NCBI RefSeq assembly: GCF_037975245.1
Contig: NC_092582.1
Coordinates: 12,006,001-12,070,000 of the forward strand
Length of the DNA stretch: 64,000 nucleotides
Origin: Apostichopus japonicus
Lineage: Eukaryota > Echinodermata > Holothuroidea > Aspidochirotida > Stichopodidae
Direction of reading: 5' to 3'
Positions 44,553 through 56,737 of this stretch are shown piece by piece. A program made the position numbers and the translations under genes. The notes under the pieces are model-generated. The model had not been told where the DNA came from. It did no database searches and worked only from the letters and a program-made list of their open reading frames with translations. Each line of letters begins with the position of its first letter. The stretch's first letter is position 1.

Positions 44553-45270
44553 AAAAGTAGACTACTCACCAGATGTACAACTTCAGTCCCTCAGGTTTTA
44601 CTTGTTCTATAGCTTAACATTGAAATTAGTGGCTCCTTATACCATCCGTTACTGTACTACTACACATTTCAATAACACACAGATCAAAACAACAGACACA
44701 GGTAGTACAGTGGTCTTTACAGGCCATGAACATGTTCTTCCAGTCTAATTATTACTTCGTCAGTGCATTTTGGGGCACATGGTGTACCAATGTGTTGTTA
44801 CTTCCGTGTCAATCTCGTGCCACATTGCAATATTTTGGCGATTTTTCACAAAATTTGCCCCCAAATCACTCAAGCATAAAATGATGAGACGTTTTTGTCA
44901 TATTCCGTGATTACATATCATAACCAATACCCCCTTAGCTATACTTAAGGCTCATAGAGTCTAAAATGGCAATTTTCAAATTCTTACTTATTATGGCCAC
45001 GACACGAAAATTTCAACATCCTGTATTTTTGGGATCCATCTAAGCATGTTCTCTAGAACATATATCAACCACTCTGCCAGTTAAAAACTTGATTTTTCCC
45101 TTCGAAAATTTTTTTCGTAATCTCATGACCTAATGTGACAACATTTTAGGAACACGATTTGCTCTCGCTGTTTCCTCCTAACATCATACCTACACTCCGA
45201 CAAGTGTACATAAATACACAAAACAATCGATAACAAGTCAGCGCGAAATCAAATCTAAATTTCCCGTGGA
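44553..45270. other. No gene
   Basis: AT-rich DNA with nothing recognisable. It directly precedes the candidate ATG of the P2X7-like gene. Confidence 0.35.
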
Positions 45271-46140
45271 ATGTCAGATTTAGAACCAAATGTGGCAACC
45301 GAAGTTCAAAGTGATAGTGGTTCTTCACCAGGCAGTGAAATTGTACTAGAAATAGAGTGCACTTTCTAATATTCGAAGCAGAGAGTGAAGGCGATGATCA
45401 TGCCAATATTGAACCAAATGTTGAGGGTGGACCTGAGGTGTTACTGTTAGGATATAGACAGAACTATTACAAGGAGCATACAACGTGGTAAGAATTTAGT
45501 AATAAAGCAAACAAAATCCAGTCCATTTTGTGCATGTGTGGTTGGAATTCGCAGAACTGCCTTAACCATATTGTGAGCTGTGTTACGGTGACTTACAACC
45601 ATAGAATCATTACAACCCATATGTACTGTGTTTTGGCTATGTATTCATACATGTACAGTATGGTGCATAGTACTACTAGTAGTAGTAGTGTTGGTTGCAT
45701 ACTGAAAGTTTGGCTCGGGACGTAAGCTGCATTATGCAGCCATGTTAGGTAGGCATATGTGTCATTTTATACTCATTATTACTAGGCTAGTACTTAGGCC
45801 TGGAGTTTTGCAAATCAATTGTCTGAACAAAAGAATGTTTCATGAAATATGGAAGGTGTAAATTCACAACAAATGTAACCATAACTGTACATTGTATCCC
45901 TGCTTGTTATTGTGGACATCATGGGCCAACATTAATACATTGTGAACTTTCAATAATTTTTTTTAGGCAGTACAGTACAGATACGTAGCCTACGGTCAAC
46001 AGGTTCAAAGGTGCTGTGGGTTCCTAGCAAGACACGTCAGGGTTGTGCTACCATCATGTGCAGTCCAAAGAATCAGAAGTGAGTTTCCAGCCAATGGTCA
46101 TTACACTGGATTCAAGATGCCAGGAGAAAACTCAATTGTA
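45271..46140 (+). pseudogene. Gene fragment with P2X7 C-terminal-like domain
   Basis: An ATG at 45271 opens MSDLEPNVATEVQSDSGSSP, an acidic N-terminus. After a frame break near 45355 the reading continues EGDDHANIEPNVEGG and YRQNYYKEHTTW to a donor GTAAGA at 45488. A second block at about 45970-46140 reads YRYVAYGQQVQRCCGFLARH, VRVVLPSCAVQRIRSEFP and YTGFKMP, which matches the zinc-binding C-terminal domain of P2X7 receptors. This domain is also found alone in many invertebrate proteins. The middle of the domain is not seen, and the exon phases do not fit cleanly, so an exon is missing or the gene is broken. The function of the stand-alone proteins is unknown. Confidence 0.6.
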
Positions 46141-46779
46141 TAGGAAGCCTTGGTTGAGAAATCCCTCACCTTTTCTATTCTACGATTGTGTTGGATTATC
46201 AATCCTTCAGGGTTCCCTCAGTGTTGATATATTAAAACTCAAGACTTTAAATTAAGGATGAAATGGTTATTTTCCAGATCCAACATCAACAATGAAAGAA
46301 AAGGCATGCTTTGAAGCATTTGGACACATGTATTGGCGTGACCGTGATGTCATATAATATGTGCATCAGTGAACGGGCATTGACCTTTTTAGGAGCATTT
46401 ACCTCCCAGACATGTTGGCTTTGTACCTTTAATCTGGAAGCCAAAATATCCATATCTCCAATGATATTTGACAGAAAGTTATAATATAAGACCAATGGAG
46501 GCAGCAGAACTCTTGAATGATTAGACTTTGTTTCTTCAGCAGCAGGTGGTTTGTTTTACAATCTTTCTCCAGAAACTCAGCAGTACACCCTGTTAATGGT
46601 CTTTGATTGTTTTAATGCGTGTGATGCTGTGTTTCCAGTTGCGTGTCAGTGTTGTATGTGTCGTCGAGCGTGGGTAACATTTACAGGTATGCATGTGAGT
46701 TGCCTCGTGCAGTATTTCTTGGTTTAAATTACCCTTTATTCTATTTGCTTTTGGTTTATTCTAATTAATTTATCACATT
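46141..46779. other. No gene
   Basis: Nothing supported after the P2X7-like fragment stops; short ORFs only. Confidence 0.35.
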
Positions 46780-48358
46780 CATTTGAACCTCAAGTTTCTT
46801 TATCATGACTGTGCAGACTTTTTGTTTGCTATGAGAGCTTGAAATTTTCCTCACTTGTAAACAAACCTCTTTACTCAGCAGTAAACAATGTTCATATGCT
46901 ACTCCAGGGAGGCCTAAAGTGGTCTAAACTTGCCTCAACTGACCCAATCTTTGTACCACTTGTACTTCCATTCATGCTCCATAACAGCCAAACCAAGAAA
47001 ACCAGATTCTAATTGATAAGATATAAAAAAAGATGTTCTCCTGTTGCTCTTTGGAACTTTTCCTGAAGGAGAACACTTGTGCAGGTTGATATAGATGCTA
47101 ATAGGAGTATGCCACCTTAAGTAACAGCTGAGATATTTAAACTCCACATTAAACCTCCTTTTTATGATAGTTTGAGAAGTTGTGACTTACATCATTTCTG
47201 TGTATCTCTGTATATTGGGTGAATCTTCATATGGTGTCTCACACATGTTGTACAGTCTATAGATATGAATAATACAGTAATGAACTTTAAACAAGTGAGA
47301 GCCCAATGACTGACATATTCCCTAGTGTGATAAGAAGTCATTCCATCAGCATGACAGGCATCTACTGAATGTCTAAATTGTTCTTGGGTCCACACAATGT
47401 GTTTTAAGCACAGTCCCTCAGTTTGGTGCTACTTACCCCCTCTGGTGGAAACTTGGTTGGCCTTCTTCCCTCTGAAAATTTTATCACTCCCAGCATCCAG
47501 TAAGCATGCGCCCTTAGCTGTAGCTCTAAAGTGAAAGAGAAAAAGTTACTTGTTACTTTGGCACTGCTTTTCAAAGGTATTTTGTCAGATTTTGGTGCAA
47601 AAAATACTCAGGAGAGCTATGTACTAGCTGTGACCAGATCTAGAATGAGGGCGCTGTTCAAACAACATTCCAAACTAGTTGTAGTCCATCATATTGACTA
47701 GTTTCTCAGTGTAAGTCTTGTCTTGTATCATTCTATGTGCAGCTATTCAACTGCTTAGACTTCCAATAAATGCTTACAAACAAAACTAGTGAATAGGTCA
47801 CTGGAAAATTGGTATATTTTAAGGATAAAAACTGATTAGTATTTAGAAGAATGGGTAAAGGAAAGGCATGTTTGATAGGCATGCAACGACCTTCAAGCCA
47901 GGTAACAGGTTTGGCTTTACTGCTGGAACAGCTGCTGAAGCTGATGCCAATTGCACTGGTGATATTCCTAGCTCTTCTGATACAGATATGGCAACTAATT
48001 CCTCTTGCAAACCACCTTATAGAAGGCTCGACAAGGAAGAGTATGAGAGAGTAATTAACCCAGCAGATAAAGGACATGAGATATTTTCAACTCAGTCACA
48101 ACAAACCATGTTTGCAGAATCTACAGGAAACAGGTTAGTTAATTTACAAGCCCTAATAAGGGCCTATCACAGTGCTATGATGGCTCACAGAGAGACAAGC
48201 AATGGATGTGGGGACGACCCTATAGGTCTTTCTGATATGGAAGAATTGTAGGACTTGAATCAAAGGTTGTGTTTGGAATCACTATGTAGCTACAAGAGTG
48301 AACTCTTGTCCATCTAAAAAGCTTAATAAAACAGTAACAAACCTGGCAAGAATCCTTC
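46780..48358 (+). mobile_element. Repeat X copy 3, 5' region and ORF start
   Basis: 46780-47120 matches the short element at 55665-56114 and ends at a TTAA. 47120-47850 is the region also present at 42142-42870. The ORF starts at 47851 and the copy stops abruptly at about 48358, where a short element begins. Confidence 0.65.
47851..48251 (+). CDS. Transposase-like protein of repeat X, N-terminal part, copy 3
   Basis: MGKGKA at 47851, then in the next frame FKPGNRFGFTAGTAAEADAN, YRRLDKEEYERVINPADKG and LIRAYHSAMMAHRETSNG to a stop at 48249-48251. The first 60 residues align with copy 1 (MGKRKD, then LKPGNRFGFTA), but a frame change near 47866 separates the start codon from the rest. Copy 1 lacks the middle part seen here, so the two copies complement each other in showing the family N-terminus. 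The role is unknown; DNA binding or transposition is inferred only from the repeated context. Confidence 0.5.
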
Positions 48359-48834
48359 AGGTAGCATACGCACCATTAAAAGCGCCATTGACTTACACAC
48401 TAAATCACAAAAGTAATGTGGTCTCTAAGTCTAGATAGAAGTTTTCACTAGCTAAACGCTACCCATCAACGGATAGCTGTCAAGTTGGCCTTTTATGGCA
48501 CCATCAATTTTCCGTATCTGGACCATGTAGATTTTTTGCTATCCGAGCCGGAAGTTTTTGTCACTTGTAAACAAACCTCTTCACTCAGTGGTAAACAATT
48601 TTCCTATGCTGCTCCTGGGAGGCCTTAAAGGGGTCTGAAATGGCCTCAATTGACACAGTTTTCTCACTACATGTACTTCCATTCATGCTCTTCAACATGC
48701 AAGCCACAAAAAACTAGATCATGATTGATAACTGGTCACAAAAGATGTTCCCCTGCTGCTTTTTGGCACTTTTCTTGAAGGAGAACAATAAAGCGGACTG
48801 ATATAGACTCTAATGGGAGTATGCCACCTTAAGT
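48359..48834 (+). mobile_element. Short TTAA-family element, copy b
   Basis: It begins GGTAGCATACGC after TTCA and ends GGAGTATGCCACC before TTAA. It is the same as 55665-56114 but with a longer right part (GGAGAACAATAAAGCGGACT). It is non-coding. Confidence 0.7.
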
Positions 48835-48880
48835 GAGAGATGAATTTTTTTTTTTTAATACCAATATGATACTTTTCATA

Positions 48881-49014
48881 GTCGTCACAATATAAACCAC
48901 AACAAAATTCTATGCAATTATCATTTTAGGTCCATAAAGATGTATTTTCAGAGATTTCAGTATGCAAGGTGCAGTGTGTAAATACACATATGAGCAATAC
49001 TGTGTAAGCAGTAA
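48881..49014 (+). repeat. Repeat Y, copy 1
   Basis: GTCGTCACAATATAAACCAC through GAGCAATACTGTGTAAGCAG is about 96% identical to 57953-58084. It follows the short TTAA element in both places. Confidence 0.8.
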
Positions 49015-49419
49015 CCAGGTCTACGTCTGCAACATTTCCAGTCACCAATTTTGATAAGCTTGACCAATTTGGGTGCATCTATGATTCCTGCAGGTTGTAT
49101 TGGTATCCCTGATCACAGTCCACTTGGTCTGGCTTGCCCTACCTGCAGAAACGTCATCCAGAGAAGGGTCAGCGGGGAGGGTTTTTTCGTCTCTGGCTCT
49201 GAAAAGTGATGAAAACTACTTTTGTTTAGCTCAGCTGATTCCTCCCAAACTGACCTACAGGACATACCCCAATGTATTCCTGAACTGTTTGGAACATGTT
49301 AAACTGATATTGCATGTCACTCCAGTGCAACTGTTAAGTTACTAAGAATAAGAGAAGAGAATTGAAGGTGTTCTTTGCCAAAACTGGATCATTGGGATTT
49401 GTAAACCACAGCCTCACTG

Positions 49420-49609
49420 TGTGACAAGTACATTTATGTAGCTGATCAATATGAGCTACCGTACTTGCTCTTCATATTACATACTACGAGTCTGTGCACT
49501 CCATTGAATATGGCTACTGAAGTACAATAATAAACCAAGTCTGTTACTAAATAAATGATCGCCTCCTATATTCTTTATACGACATGCTCGATGGCCACAA
49601 ACTGAAACA
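49420..49609 (+). repeat. Gypsy 5' LTR
   Basis: 190 bp, TGTGACAAGT...CTGAAACA. It contains an AATAAA-like site (AATAATAAACC) in the middle. Confidence 0.92.
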
Positions 49610-50117
49610 TGGTGTCAGAAGTAAACTTAAGATAATTTTGAGGAACATTCTTGCGAGATTCGAAGGACTGATCACCCAAAAATCACCGTGAATTAGTCAG
49701 CAATTCGGTAAGATTCCGTTATGCGAATGCACCGTTAGAATAGCATACACAGTATCGTATGTATAGGACTATGCGATAAAACAGTACAGTAATCCGAGAC
49801 GCAACGTAGAATGCAGTGTGATGTGGTAAGCAAAGAAAGGAACTGCAGATTGTACGCTAAACTATAATAGTAAGATATAACTGTGTTCGACTAGTTCATA
49901 ATGCAACGAAGGGGAACACACTGCAGCACAGTGATAATACAGTAGTAAAGCCTTGTGAAACAACAGTCTGGTGAGGTGAAAATAAGAAAAGAAAACAATC
50001 GCATTACTCTACGTACCGGTACAATACAAAACCGTGTACACGTTGGAGAATTAAAATTAACATTCAGACGATTCCTGAAATAAATTCTGCCAGAAGATCG
50101 CGAGTTACAATAACAGT

Positions 50118-50868
50118 ATGGATAAAGTTCCCCCACCAGAGAAGATTGATTTTGCTTCTCCCAAACTGGCAAGCAGATGGCAACACTGGAAAGAAGAATT
50201 CAAGCTACTGTATATGCAGAACTGGCAATGTCTGACAAAGATGATAAGTTAAAGGAAAAATGTGCCTCTATCTTATGGGCACTACCGGACGTGAGATATA
50301 TGAGACTATAAAACCGGTACCAGCTGCAGGCGCTGCCGATGTTTCCCCGAAAATTGGAGAGCTCCTCACACTCTTTGATGCCTACTGCAACCCAAAGCAA
50401 AATGAAACTGTAGAAAGATACAAATTCTTCACGAGATTTCAGGAGCCAGGGGAGCAGTTGGACAGATACATCACTGAACTCAAAGTCCTGGCACAAACAT
50501 GTAACTTTGAATCATTGCATGACCCGCTTGTCCGGGATAGGATCGTGTGTGGTATCACAAATTCGGCACTCAGAGAGTGATTACTACGGGCACAGAAACT
50601 TACCCTGAAATCATGCGAGGATATGTGCCAGTCGGCGGAACTATACAGAGAAAAGATAAGGAACATCGAGACAAAAACAGAGGTGCACGTGCTCTGACAA
50701 AGCGGGCAAGACGCCAGACTTCAGAAATGCAAGTACTGTGGGAACAGACACATCTTTGGGAAGAACCAGTGTCCTGCATATGGAAAGACCTGTTCCAAAT
50801 GCGACAGGAAGAACCATTTTGCAACTCAATGCAGAACAGCTACACGCAAAGCGAGGACGTCAATACGG
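50118..50868 (+). pseudogene. Gypsy gag, several frame breaks
   Basis: ATG at 50118 opens MDKVPPPEKIDFASPKLASR, a standard gypsy gag opening. The reading must change frame near 50218 and again near 50265 to reach GTTGREIYETIKPVP and FFTRFQEPGEQLDRYITELK. TGA stops occur at 50578-50580 and near 50693. Near 50730-50845 a double zinc knuckle follows (CKYCGNRH, then CSKCDRKNHFATQC), ending at a stop at 50869. The pol frame overlaps in the -1 phase, as expected for frameshift expression of gag-pol. Confidence 0.75.
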
Positions 50869-51665
50869 TGAACCTGCTCACTCCTCCAAAGACAGAGAAC
50901 AATATAAACTATATTAACTATAAGCAACAAAGTCACATTTACGCTGACATGAGTATAGATGAAGTAAGAGTCACTTTTCAAATTGATAGCGGGGCAACCT
51001 GCAACATCTTACCAAGCTCAGTTATGAAGAAACTAGGTAAGCAAAACATTAAGCAAACTAGCCAGGTATTATCAATGTACAATGGGAGTACCTCAGAGCC
51101 AAATGGTAAATGCAAACTAAAATTGGTGAACCCCAAAAATGGAAAGAAATACCGGGCTGAGTTTGTGATTGTTGACAATGATATTGCAATCCCTCTGCTG
51201 GGCAGCAAAGCGGTCCAGCAGATGGGTCTCATAGAAATTAGACATGAAAACATTGCCAAACCACTAGGCATCAATGCGATCACGAATGCAAATGATGGTA
51301 AAAATGTCAAAGTTGGGAAGGAGGGGCAAATTACTAATGTTGAAAACCTGTACCAGGAGTACAATGATGTTTTTGAGGGCATAGGTCAACTAGAAGGGGA
51401 ATATAAACTACAGCTAGATCCCAATGCAGTACCTGTAGTTCATCCACTCCGTAGGTTCCCTGTGGCAATCCGAGACAACCTCAAAGCAGAATTAGATAGG
51501 CTTGTGAAACAAAACATCATAAAGCCAGTTTCAGAGCCATGCAAATCCCTAGGTCTCCAGTCTAGTGACTGTGGTAAAGCCGGGGAAAATGAGAATATGT
51601 ATCGACCCCAGAGACCTAAACAAGAGTCTCATGCGCAGCCACTATCCGATGCCTACCTTAGTTAG
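50869..51665 (+). CDS. Gypsy protease and start of reverse transcriptase
   Basis: The pol frame carries VTFQIDSGATCNILPSSVMK, the aspartic protease active site (DSGA), and VIVDNDIAIPLLGSKAVQQM, the flap-side block. YKLQLDPNAVPVVHPLRRFP and LKAELDRLVKQNIIKPVSEP follow, the opening of the gypsy RT. After 51540 the frame is wrong: the next blocks of RT are read one base over. The protease would process gag-pol in the particle. Confidence 0.8.
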
Positions 51666-52735
51666 AGGATATACTCCCAGATTTAAGTAAGGCTCAGGTC
51701 TTTAGTGTATTCGATGCTAAGCATGGGTTTGGCATGTGAAGCTTGATAATGAGAGCTCACTTTTGACCACGTTTAACACCCCTTTTGGAAGGTATCGATG
51801 GCTAAGGCTTCCAAAATGCTGCGCCGGAAGAGTTCCAGCGTAGGCAGCATCAGGCCCTAGAGGGTTTGCCTGGTGTAAAATGTATTGTAGACGATGTTAT
51901 CGTTTATGGGGAAGGTCCCACCAAAGAAGCAGCTATCCGTGATCACGACCAGAAGGTAAGAAACCTCATGGATAGATGTCGAGAGAAAAACTTGCGACGC
52001 AATAGAGATAAGGTCAAGTTTAGGACGGATGAGGTATCCTTCATGGGTCATTTGATTACAAGCCAAGGGTTAAAACCAGATCCAAGAAAGGTTGAGGCAG
52101 TCATTAAGATGCCAAAACCCACCGATGCGCAAGCAGTTCGGAGATTCATAGGTTTTGTAACATATCTCAGCAAATTCCTACCCAAACTAAGTGACACATG
52201 CGAACCAATGCGCAAACTGACGCTGAAGGACACAGAGTGGTCGTGGCATGAAGTTCACGACAAGGCTTTCAATAACATTAAGAGCCTAGTCACCTCACAA
52301 CCAGTGCTCAGCTACTATGACTCTGCAAAGGAACTTACCTTGCAGAGTGACGCGTCAGAGTCCGGACTGGGTGCTACGATAATGCAAGACGGTCACCCAA
52401 TTGCATTTGCTAGTCGCGCCTTGAGTGACATAGAAACGCGACATGCGATAATAGAAAAAGAACTCCTGTCTGTCATATTTGGGTTGGAAAGATTTCACCA
52501 ATACACGTATGGTCGTAGAGTGACTGTACAAACAGATCACAAACCACTGGAAAGCATCGTCTGCAAACCGTTGTATAAGGCACCAAAACGCCTACAACGA
52601 ATGTTGCTGCGACTCCAGAGATATGACGTAACCTTAGGCTATAGGCCAGGCAAACAGATGCAGCAGGCTGACACGCTCAGCAGAGCGTATCTTCCAGGAA
52701 AACCTCAAGGTCATACCTCTAGAGAGGTACAGTAG
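51540..52735 (+). CDS. Gypsy reverse transcriptase palm and RNase H
   Basis: 51540-51865 holds the RT fingers and first palm aspartate (block like VFSVFDAKHGF) in three different frames, with a small deletion near 51812. From 51866 the frame is open. CIVDDVIVYGEG (IVDD at residues 7-10) is the catalytic palm. FMGHLITSQGLKPDPRKVEA is the thumb. YYDSAKELTLQSDASESGLG, then IEKELLSVIFGLERFHQYTYG and TVQTDHKPLE, give the RNase H core acidic residues. It stops at 52733-52735, a few bases before the integrase frame. Confidence 0.82.
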
Positions 52736-52740
52736 AATCA

Positions 52741-54075
52741 GTGAACATGGTGTATCAACTACCCATAACTGATTCCAGAAAACAGGCAATACCTGTACAA
52801 GCGCACACAACATCTGATAGTACACTGCAGACACTCATTACCATCATTCACAATGGGTGGCCACAGTCTCAAAATTACTTACCACAGTGTGTGACTCCCT
52901 ACTACCAATGTCAGGATGAGTTAACAGTGCAGGATGGCGTGGTAATCCGTGGTGAAAGAGTTGTTGTTCCCAAAACACTCAGGAGGGAAATGCTCGATAA
53001 AATTCACTCTTCGCACTTAGGAATAGACGGATGTCTTCGTCGTGCTCGTGAATGCCTGTATTTGCCAGGTATGAATGCCGAGCTGAAGGACTACATCCAA
53101 ACATGCGACGTGTGTGCTTCTGTGGGAATTAATCAGCCCAAAGAGCCACTCATGCCACATGCAATAGAGCGAAGACCATGGTCCAAAGTTGGCGTAGACC
53201 TATTCCATGTTCATGACCGTAACTATGTCGTGACAGTCAACTATTTTTCTGGTTTTTGGGAAATTGACTTTCTCCAGGACACCACCTCCAACCGTGTGAT
53301 ACACAAACTGAAAGGGCAATTTGCTCGTCATGGTATCCCAGACGTTTGCATGTCTGATAATGGACCCCAATTTAGCTCCTATGAGTTCAAACAATTTGCA
53401 CGGGATTAGGAATTCAGACATACAACATCTTCCCCAGGGTTTCCCCAAAGTAATGGTAGGGCGGAACAAGCAGTCAAGATTGCAAAGTCACTAATCACCA
53501 AAGCAAAAAAAGCAAGGAAAGACCCATATCTAGCTATCTTAGCTTATAGAAACACTCCATCTCAAAACATGGACCCCAGTCCAGCCCAATGCTTGTTTAG
53601 TCGTAGGACAAAGACACTGCTTCCTACTAGCAGTAAACTGTTGAAACCTGTTGTGCCAACAAAGGTGACAGAGCAGATTAAATCAAACAAGGCAAGACAA
53701 GCCATCTATCATGATAAAGGCTCACATTCGCTTCCAACACTTAACACCGGAGACACAGTCAGAATTATGCCACCATCCAAGCGTCAAGAGTGGCAAAAGG
53801 CAATTGTCCAAAACCAAGTGTCTCCCAGGTCGTATGAAGTTATGACTGAAAAGAGGCGTGTACATCGCAGAAACAGGAAACACTTGCGACACACAAAGGA
53901 GACTTACACACCCAACCCCGAACCACTGGAAACAGTTGAGCAAGAAATTACTCAAACTGATCCACACACACAAAACCCCCACACTGTTAAAGATTACTCA
54001 GACAGACTTCCACAGCAGACACGTTCAGGTAGAGTAACGTGTGTCCCAAGCTATCTGAGAGATTATACCACTTAG
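52741..54075 (+). CDS. Gypsy integrase with one nonsense codon
   Basis: One frame of 445 codons with a single internal TAG (53407-53409, probably from a Trp codon). The zinc-binding domain uses H89, H92, C122 and C125. The catalytic triad is D153 (VGVDLF), D206 (SDNGPQF) and E242 (GRAEQAVK), spacing D-53-D-36-E. The C-terminal part (from about residue 277) includes LNTGDTVRIMPPSKRQEWQK, a typical gypsy integrase SH3-like block, and RRVHRRNRKHLR. The enzyme inserts the cDNA into the chromosome. Confidence 0.85.
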
Positions 54076-54280
54076 TTGTAGTAAAGTTGTTAAAGGTGCT
54101 GTTTTAGGCTCCCTATAAAAACTTATGTATATCTTTTTTTTTTCTTTTTTTTTTACTTGAGTTTAGCATTAGTGCATTTAACGTTATGAACATAAGTATG
54201 CTCGTATCGAGTAAAATTGTATTGCATGCTGTTTACATTCACCAAGTTGTGACGTGACTTAAAATCTAAAGGAAAGGAGA

Positions 54281-54470
54281 TGTGACAAGTACATTTATGT
54301 AGCTGATCAATATGAGCTACCGTATTTGCTCTTCATATTACACACTACGAGTCTGTGCACTCCATTGAATATGGCTACTGAAGTACAATAATAAACCAAG
54401 TCTGTTACTAAATAAATGATCGCCTACTATATTCTTTATACGACATGCTCAACGGCCACACACTGAAACA
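54281..54470 (+). repeat. Gypsy 3' LTR
   Basis: 190 bp, same length as the 5' LTR with six substitutions. It is preceded by the polypurine tract at about 54268-54280. Confidence 0.92.
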
Positions 54471-54475
54471 CACTG

Positions 54476-55664
54476 TAACAGTATGTACAGTAGTCAAAAG
54501 GAACGATTACTGAAATGCTATCTAGATACACTGTTCACCTCAACAGCATATCCAGTCCATTTAAAGGTTTGTGCATAGGTTGTTACAATGTATTAAAGAC
54601 AGTTATAAGGGAAGAGAGGTGGATAGGGGGGCATATTTCATGAAAAACATTAAAATTTGTTGCTCGGCAAGGAACAACAACGTCAAATTACCTCATTCTC
54701 CATTGGTGGTGAGCACTGGTTCCTATACTGTAGTTACTACAGTAGATCTCCCATGGAAGCATCAGGATATCTCTTTCTGCTGTCAGAGTTGTTTGGGATT
54801 TGTTGTTACCTCATCTAACCAGTTGAGTCCAGTGATACCACACCCATTCAAAGTATATAGCTGTGAATGCTGAGGACTTAGCACATCAACTTTCTCTGAA
54901 AATTTACAAAACAACAGAAAGTGAAAATAGGCTCAAAAACCCCTTGATGCACATATGCAGGAGCAGAAAATGCATACCTTAGTGGATTATTTGCTGAATA
55001 AGACTCAAAACATTCTCTGTGCAAGGTTTTAGCACTCAGCAGCCACTCCACTTAGGATACAGACCTCATACAACATTGTGCTACAGCTGGTGTAGACGTG
55101 GTCTAGGGTACTAACGTAGCGCTATTATGAACCTGAGGCCTAAGCTAACAACATTATGGGTATTTCATGCATTGAAACTGAGTATTTGTCCTTAGTCAAA
55201 CACCAGGTACTTCCAACTTTTGCAAAAATAACCTAAAATATGGTTACCATGTACTTTAGGTGCCCACAGATGTCAAATTTCACTGAACTTTGTCGTTCAC
55301 GTCACACACACGGTAGGCATTTTGGTCTGATTCTGAAGGATTTTGAATATCGTGCATTTGGCACCTACTTAGCCAAGGAAGGAATAAAATTACGGAAGCT
55401 TTGGTAGGTCAAGGCTTAATGACCCAATAGTTTATTGGGGAGGAAAACTGGTCAGAAATGCTCAAAATGTTGTTCTAGTCTCATGTATAGAAACGCACAT
55501 GCTCTTTGTGGTACTTTAAGGCTGTAATACTAGTTTATGCGTAAAAATCACCCAAGCTTGAAATTTCAGACGTTTGCTTGAAAACCATATTTACACACCA
55601 TAGCAACTACTTTGGTCCAAAATTGGGACTTCTAGCACTTAAAATGAAAAATTTGGCATTTTTG
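54476..55664. other. No gene
   Basis: Nothing recognised; the ORF at 54571-54873 shows no domain. This may be old unique DNA or the left part of the repeat that ends in the TTAA element. Confidence 0.35.
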
Positions 55665-56114
55665 CTTAAGGTAGCATACGCCCATTAAAAGCCCCATTGA
55701 CTTACACACTAAATCACAAAAGTAATGTGGTCTCTAAGTCTAGATAGAAGTTTTCACTAGCTAAACGCTACCCATCACCGGATAGCTGACAAATTGGCCT
55801 TTCATGGCACTATCAGGTTTCCGTACCATGACCATGACGAATTTTTGCTATCCGAGCCGGAAGTTTTCGTCACTTGTAAACAAACCTCTTCACTTAGTGG
55901 TAAACAAATTTCCTACGCTGCTCCTGGGAGGCCTAAAGGGGTCTAAAATAGCCTCAATTGACCCAATTTTCTCACCACATGTACTTCCATAAATGTTTTT
56001 TAACATGCAAGCCACAAAAAACTAGATTATGATTGATAACAGGTCACAAAAGATGTTCTCCCGCTTCTTTTTGGCGGATTGATATAGACTCTAATAGGAG
56101 TATGCCACCTTAAG
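55665..56114 (+). mobile_element. Short TTAA-family element, copy a
   Basis: Read as TTAA, GGTAGCATACGCC ... GGAGTATGCCACC, TTAA, it has inverted termini with a TTAA duplication, as in piggyBac- or Kolobok-type elements. It is about 440 bp and non-coding. The same sequence forms the termini and flanks of the ORF-bearing repeat X copies, so this is probably a deletion derivative mobilised by X. Confidence 0.75.
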
Positions 56115-56139
56115 TGAGAGATGATTTTTTTTTATTACC

Positions 56140-56698
56140 AAAATGATTTGATTTGATTTATTGATTTGTTTTTCACGTGTAAATTTACAGTGTGAAGGAA
56201 GTCTTCCAAAATGCATACAACAGCTTAACAAAGTAGAAGACTCCCTGTATAAAGGAAAGAAGAAAAGTATTTACATAACAATACAAAATACTATATATGG
56301 TGACAATATTTACGATAATAATTTGTTATCGTGCAAATGAATGTATGACTTGTTAATAACTGGATATAACGTCTTTGGCAAGGGCGGCGGAACCGGGGGG
56401 GGGCACAGGGGGCACGTGCCCCCCACTTTTCCTCAGGTAAAAATGTGCCCTTTTTCTACATAAAAATTGAGGTGTCTCAAGTTAGCAAGAGGCCAGGGAA
56501 CTAGAATGAACACTCGGGAAGGGCCGTTTCCGGCCATCTATAAGGGGTTTGTAAAACCAATTTTTTTCTTGTACGCTCCGCGCCAACCATAGGCGTACGA
56601 GGCGGAGGGGGGGGGGCAAGAAATTTGGGAAATTTCCAGAGGACAAGAAATTCGGGCAAATTTCCTGGAAAATTCGGGCAGCCTAAGAGGAGAAATAA

Positions 56699-56737
<39 letters not shown>

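Larger units (their letters stand above)
49415..54475 (+). mobile_element. Ty3/gypsy LTR retrotransposon, degraded
   Basis: The element spans 49420-54470 with 190-bp LTRs and a 5-bp target duplication CACTG (49415-49419, 54471-54475). The order gag, protease, RT, RNase H, integrase is that of gypsy. LTRs differ at 6 of 190 sites. At least eight frame breaks or stops occur across gag and pol, many more than in the copia element. A primer-binding-site-like TGGTGTCAGAAG follows the 5' LTR, and a polypurine tract AAAGGAAAGGAGA precedes the 3' LTR. Protein motifs suggest a relative of the Mag/SURL group. Confidence 0.92.
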
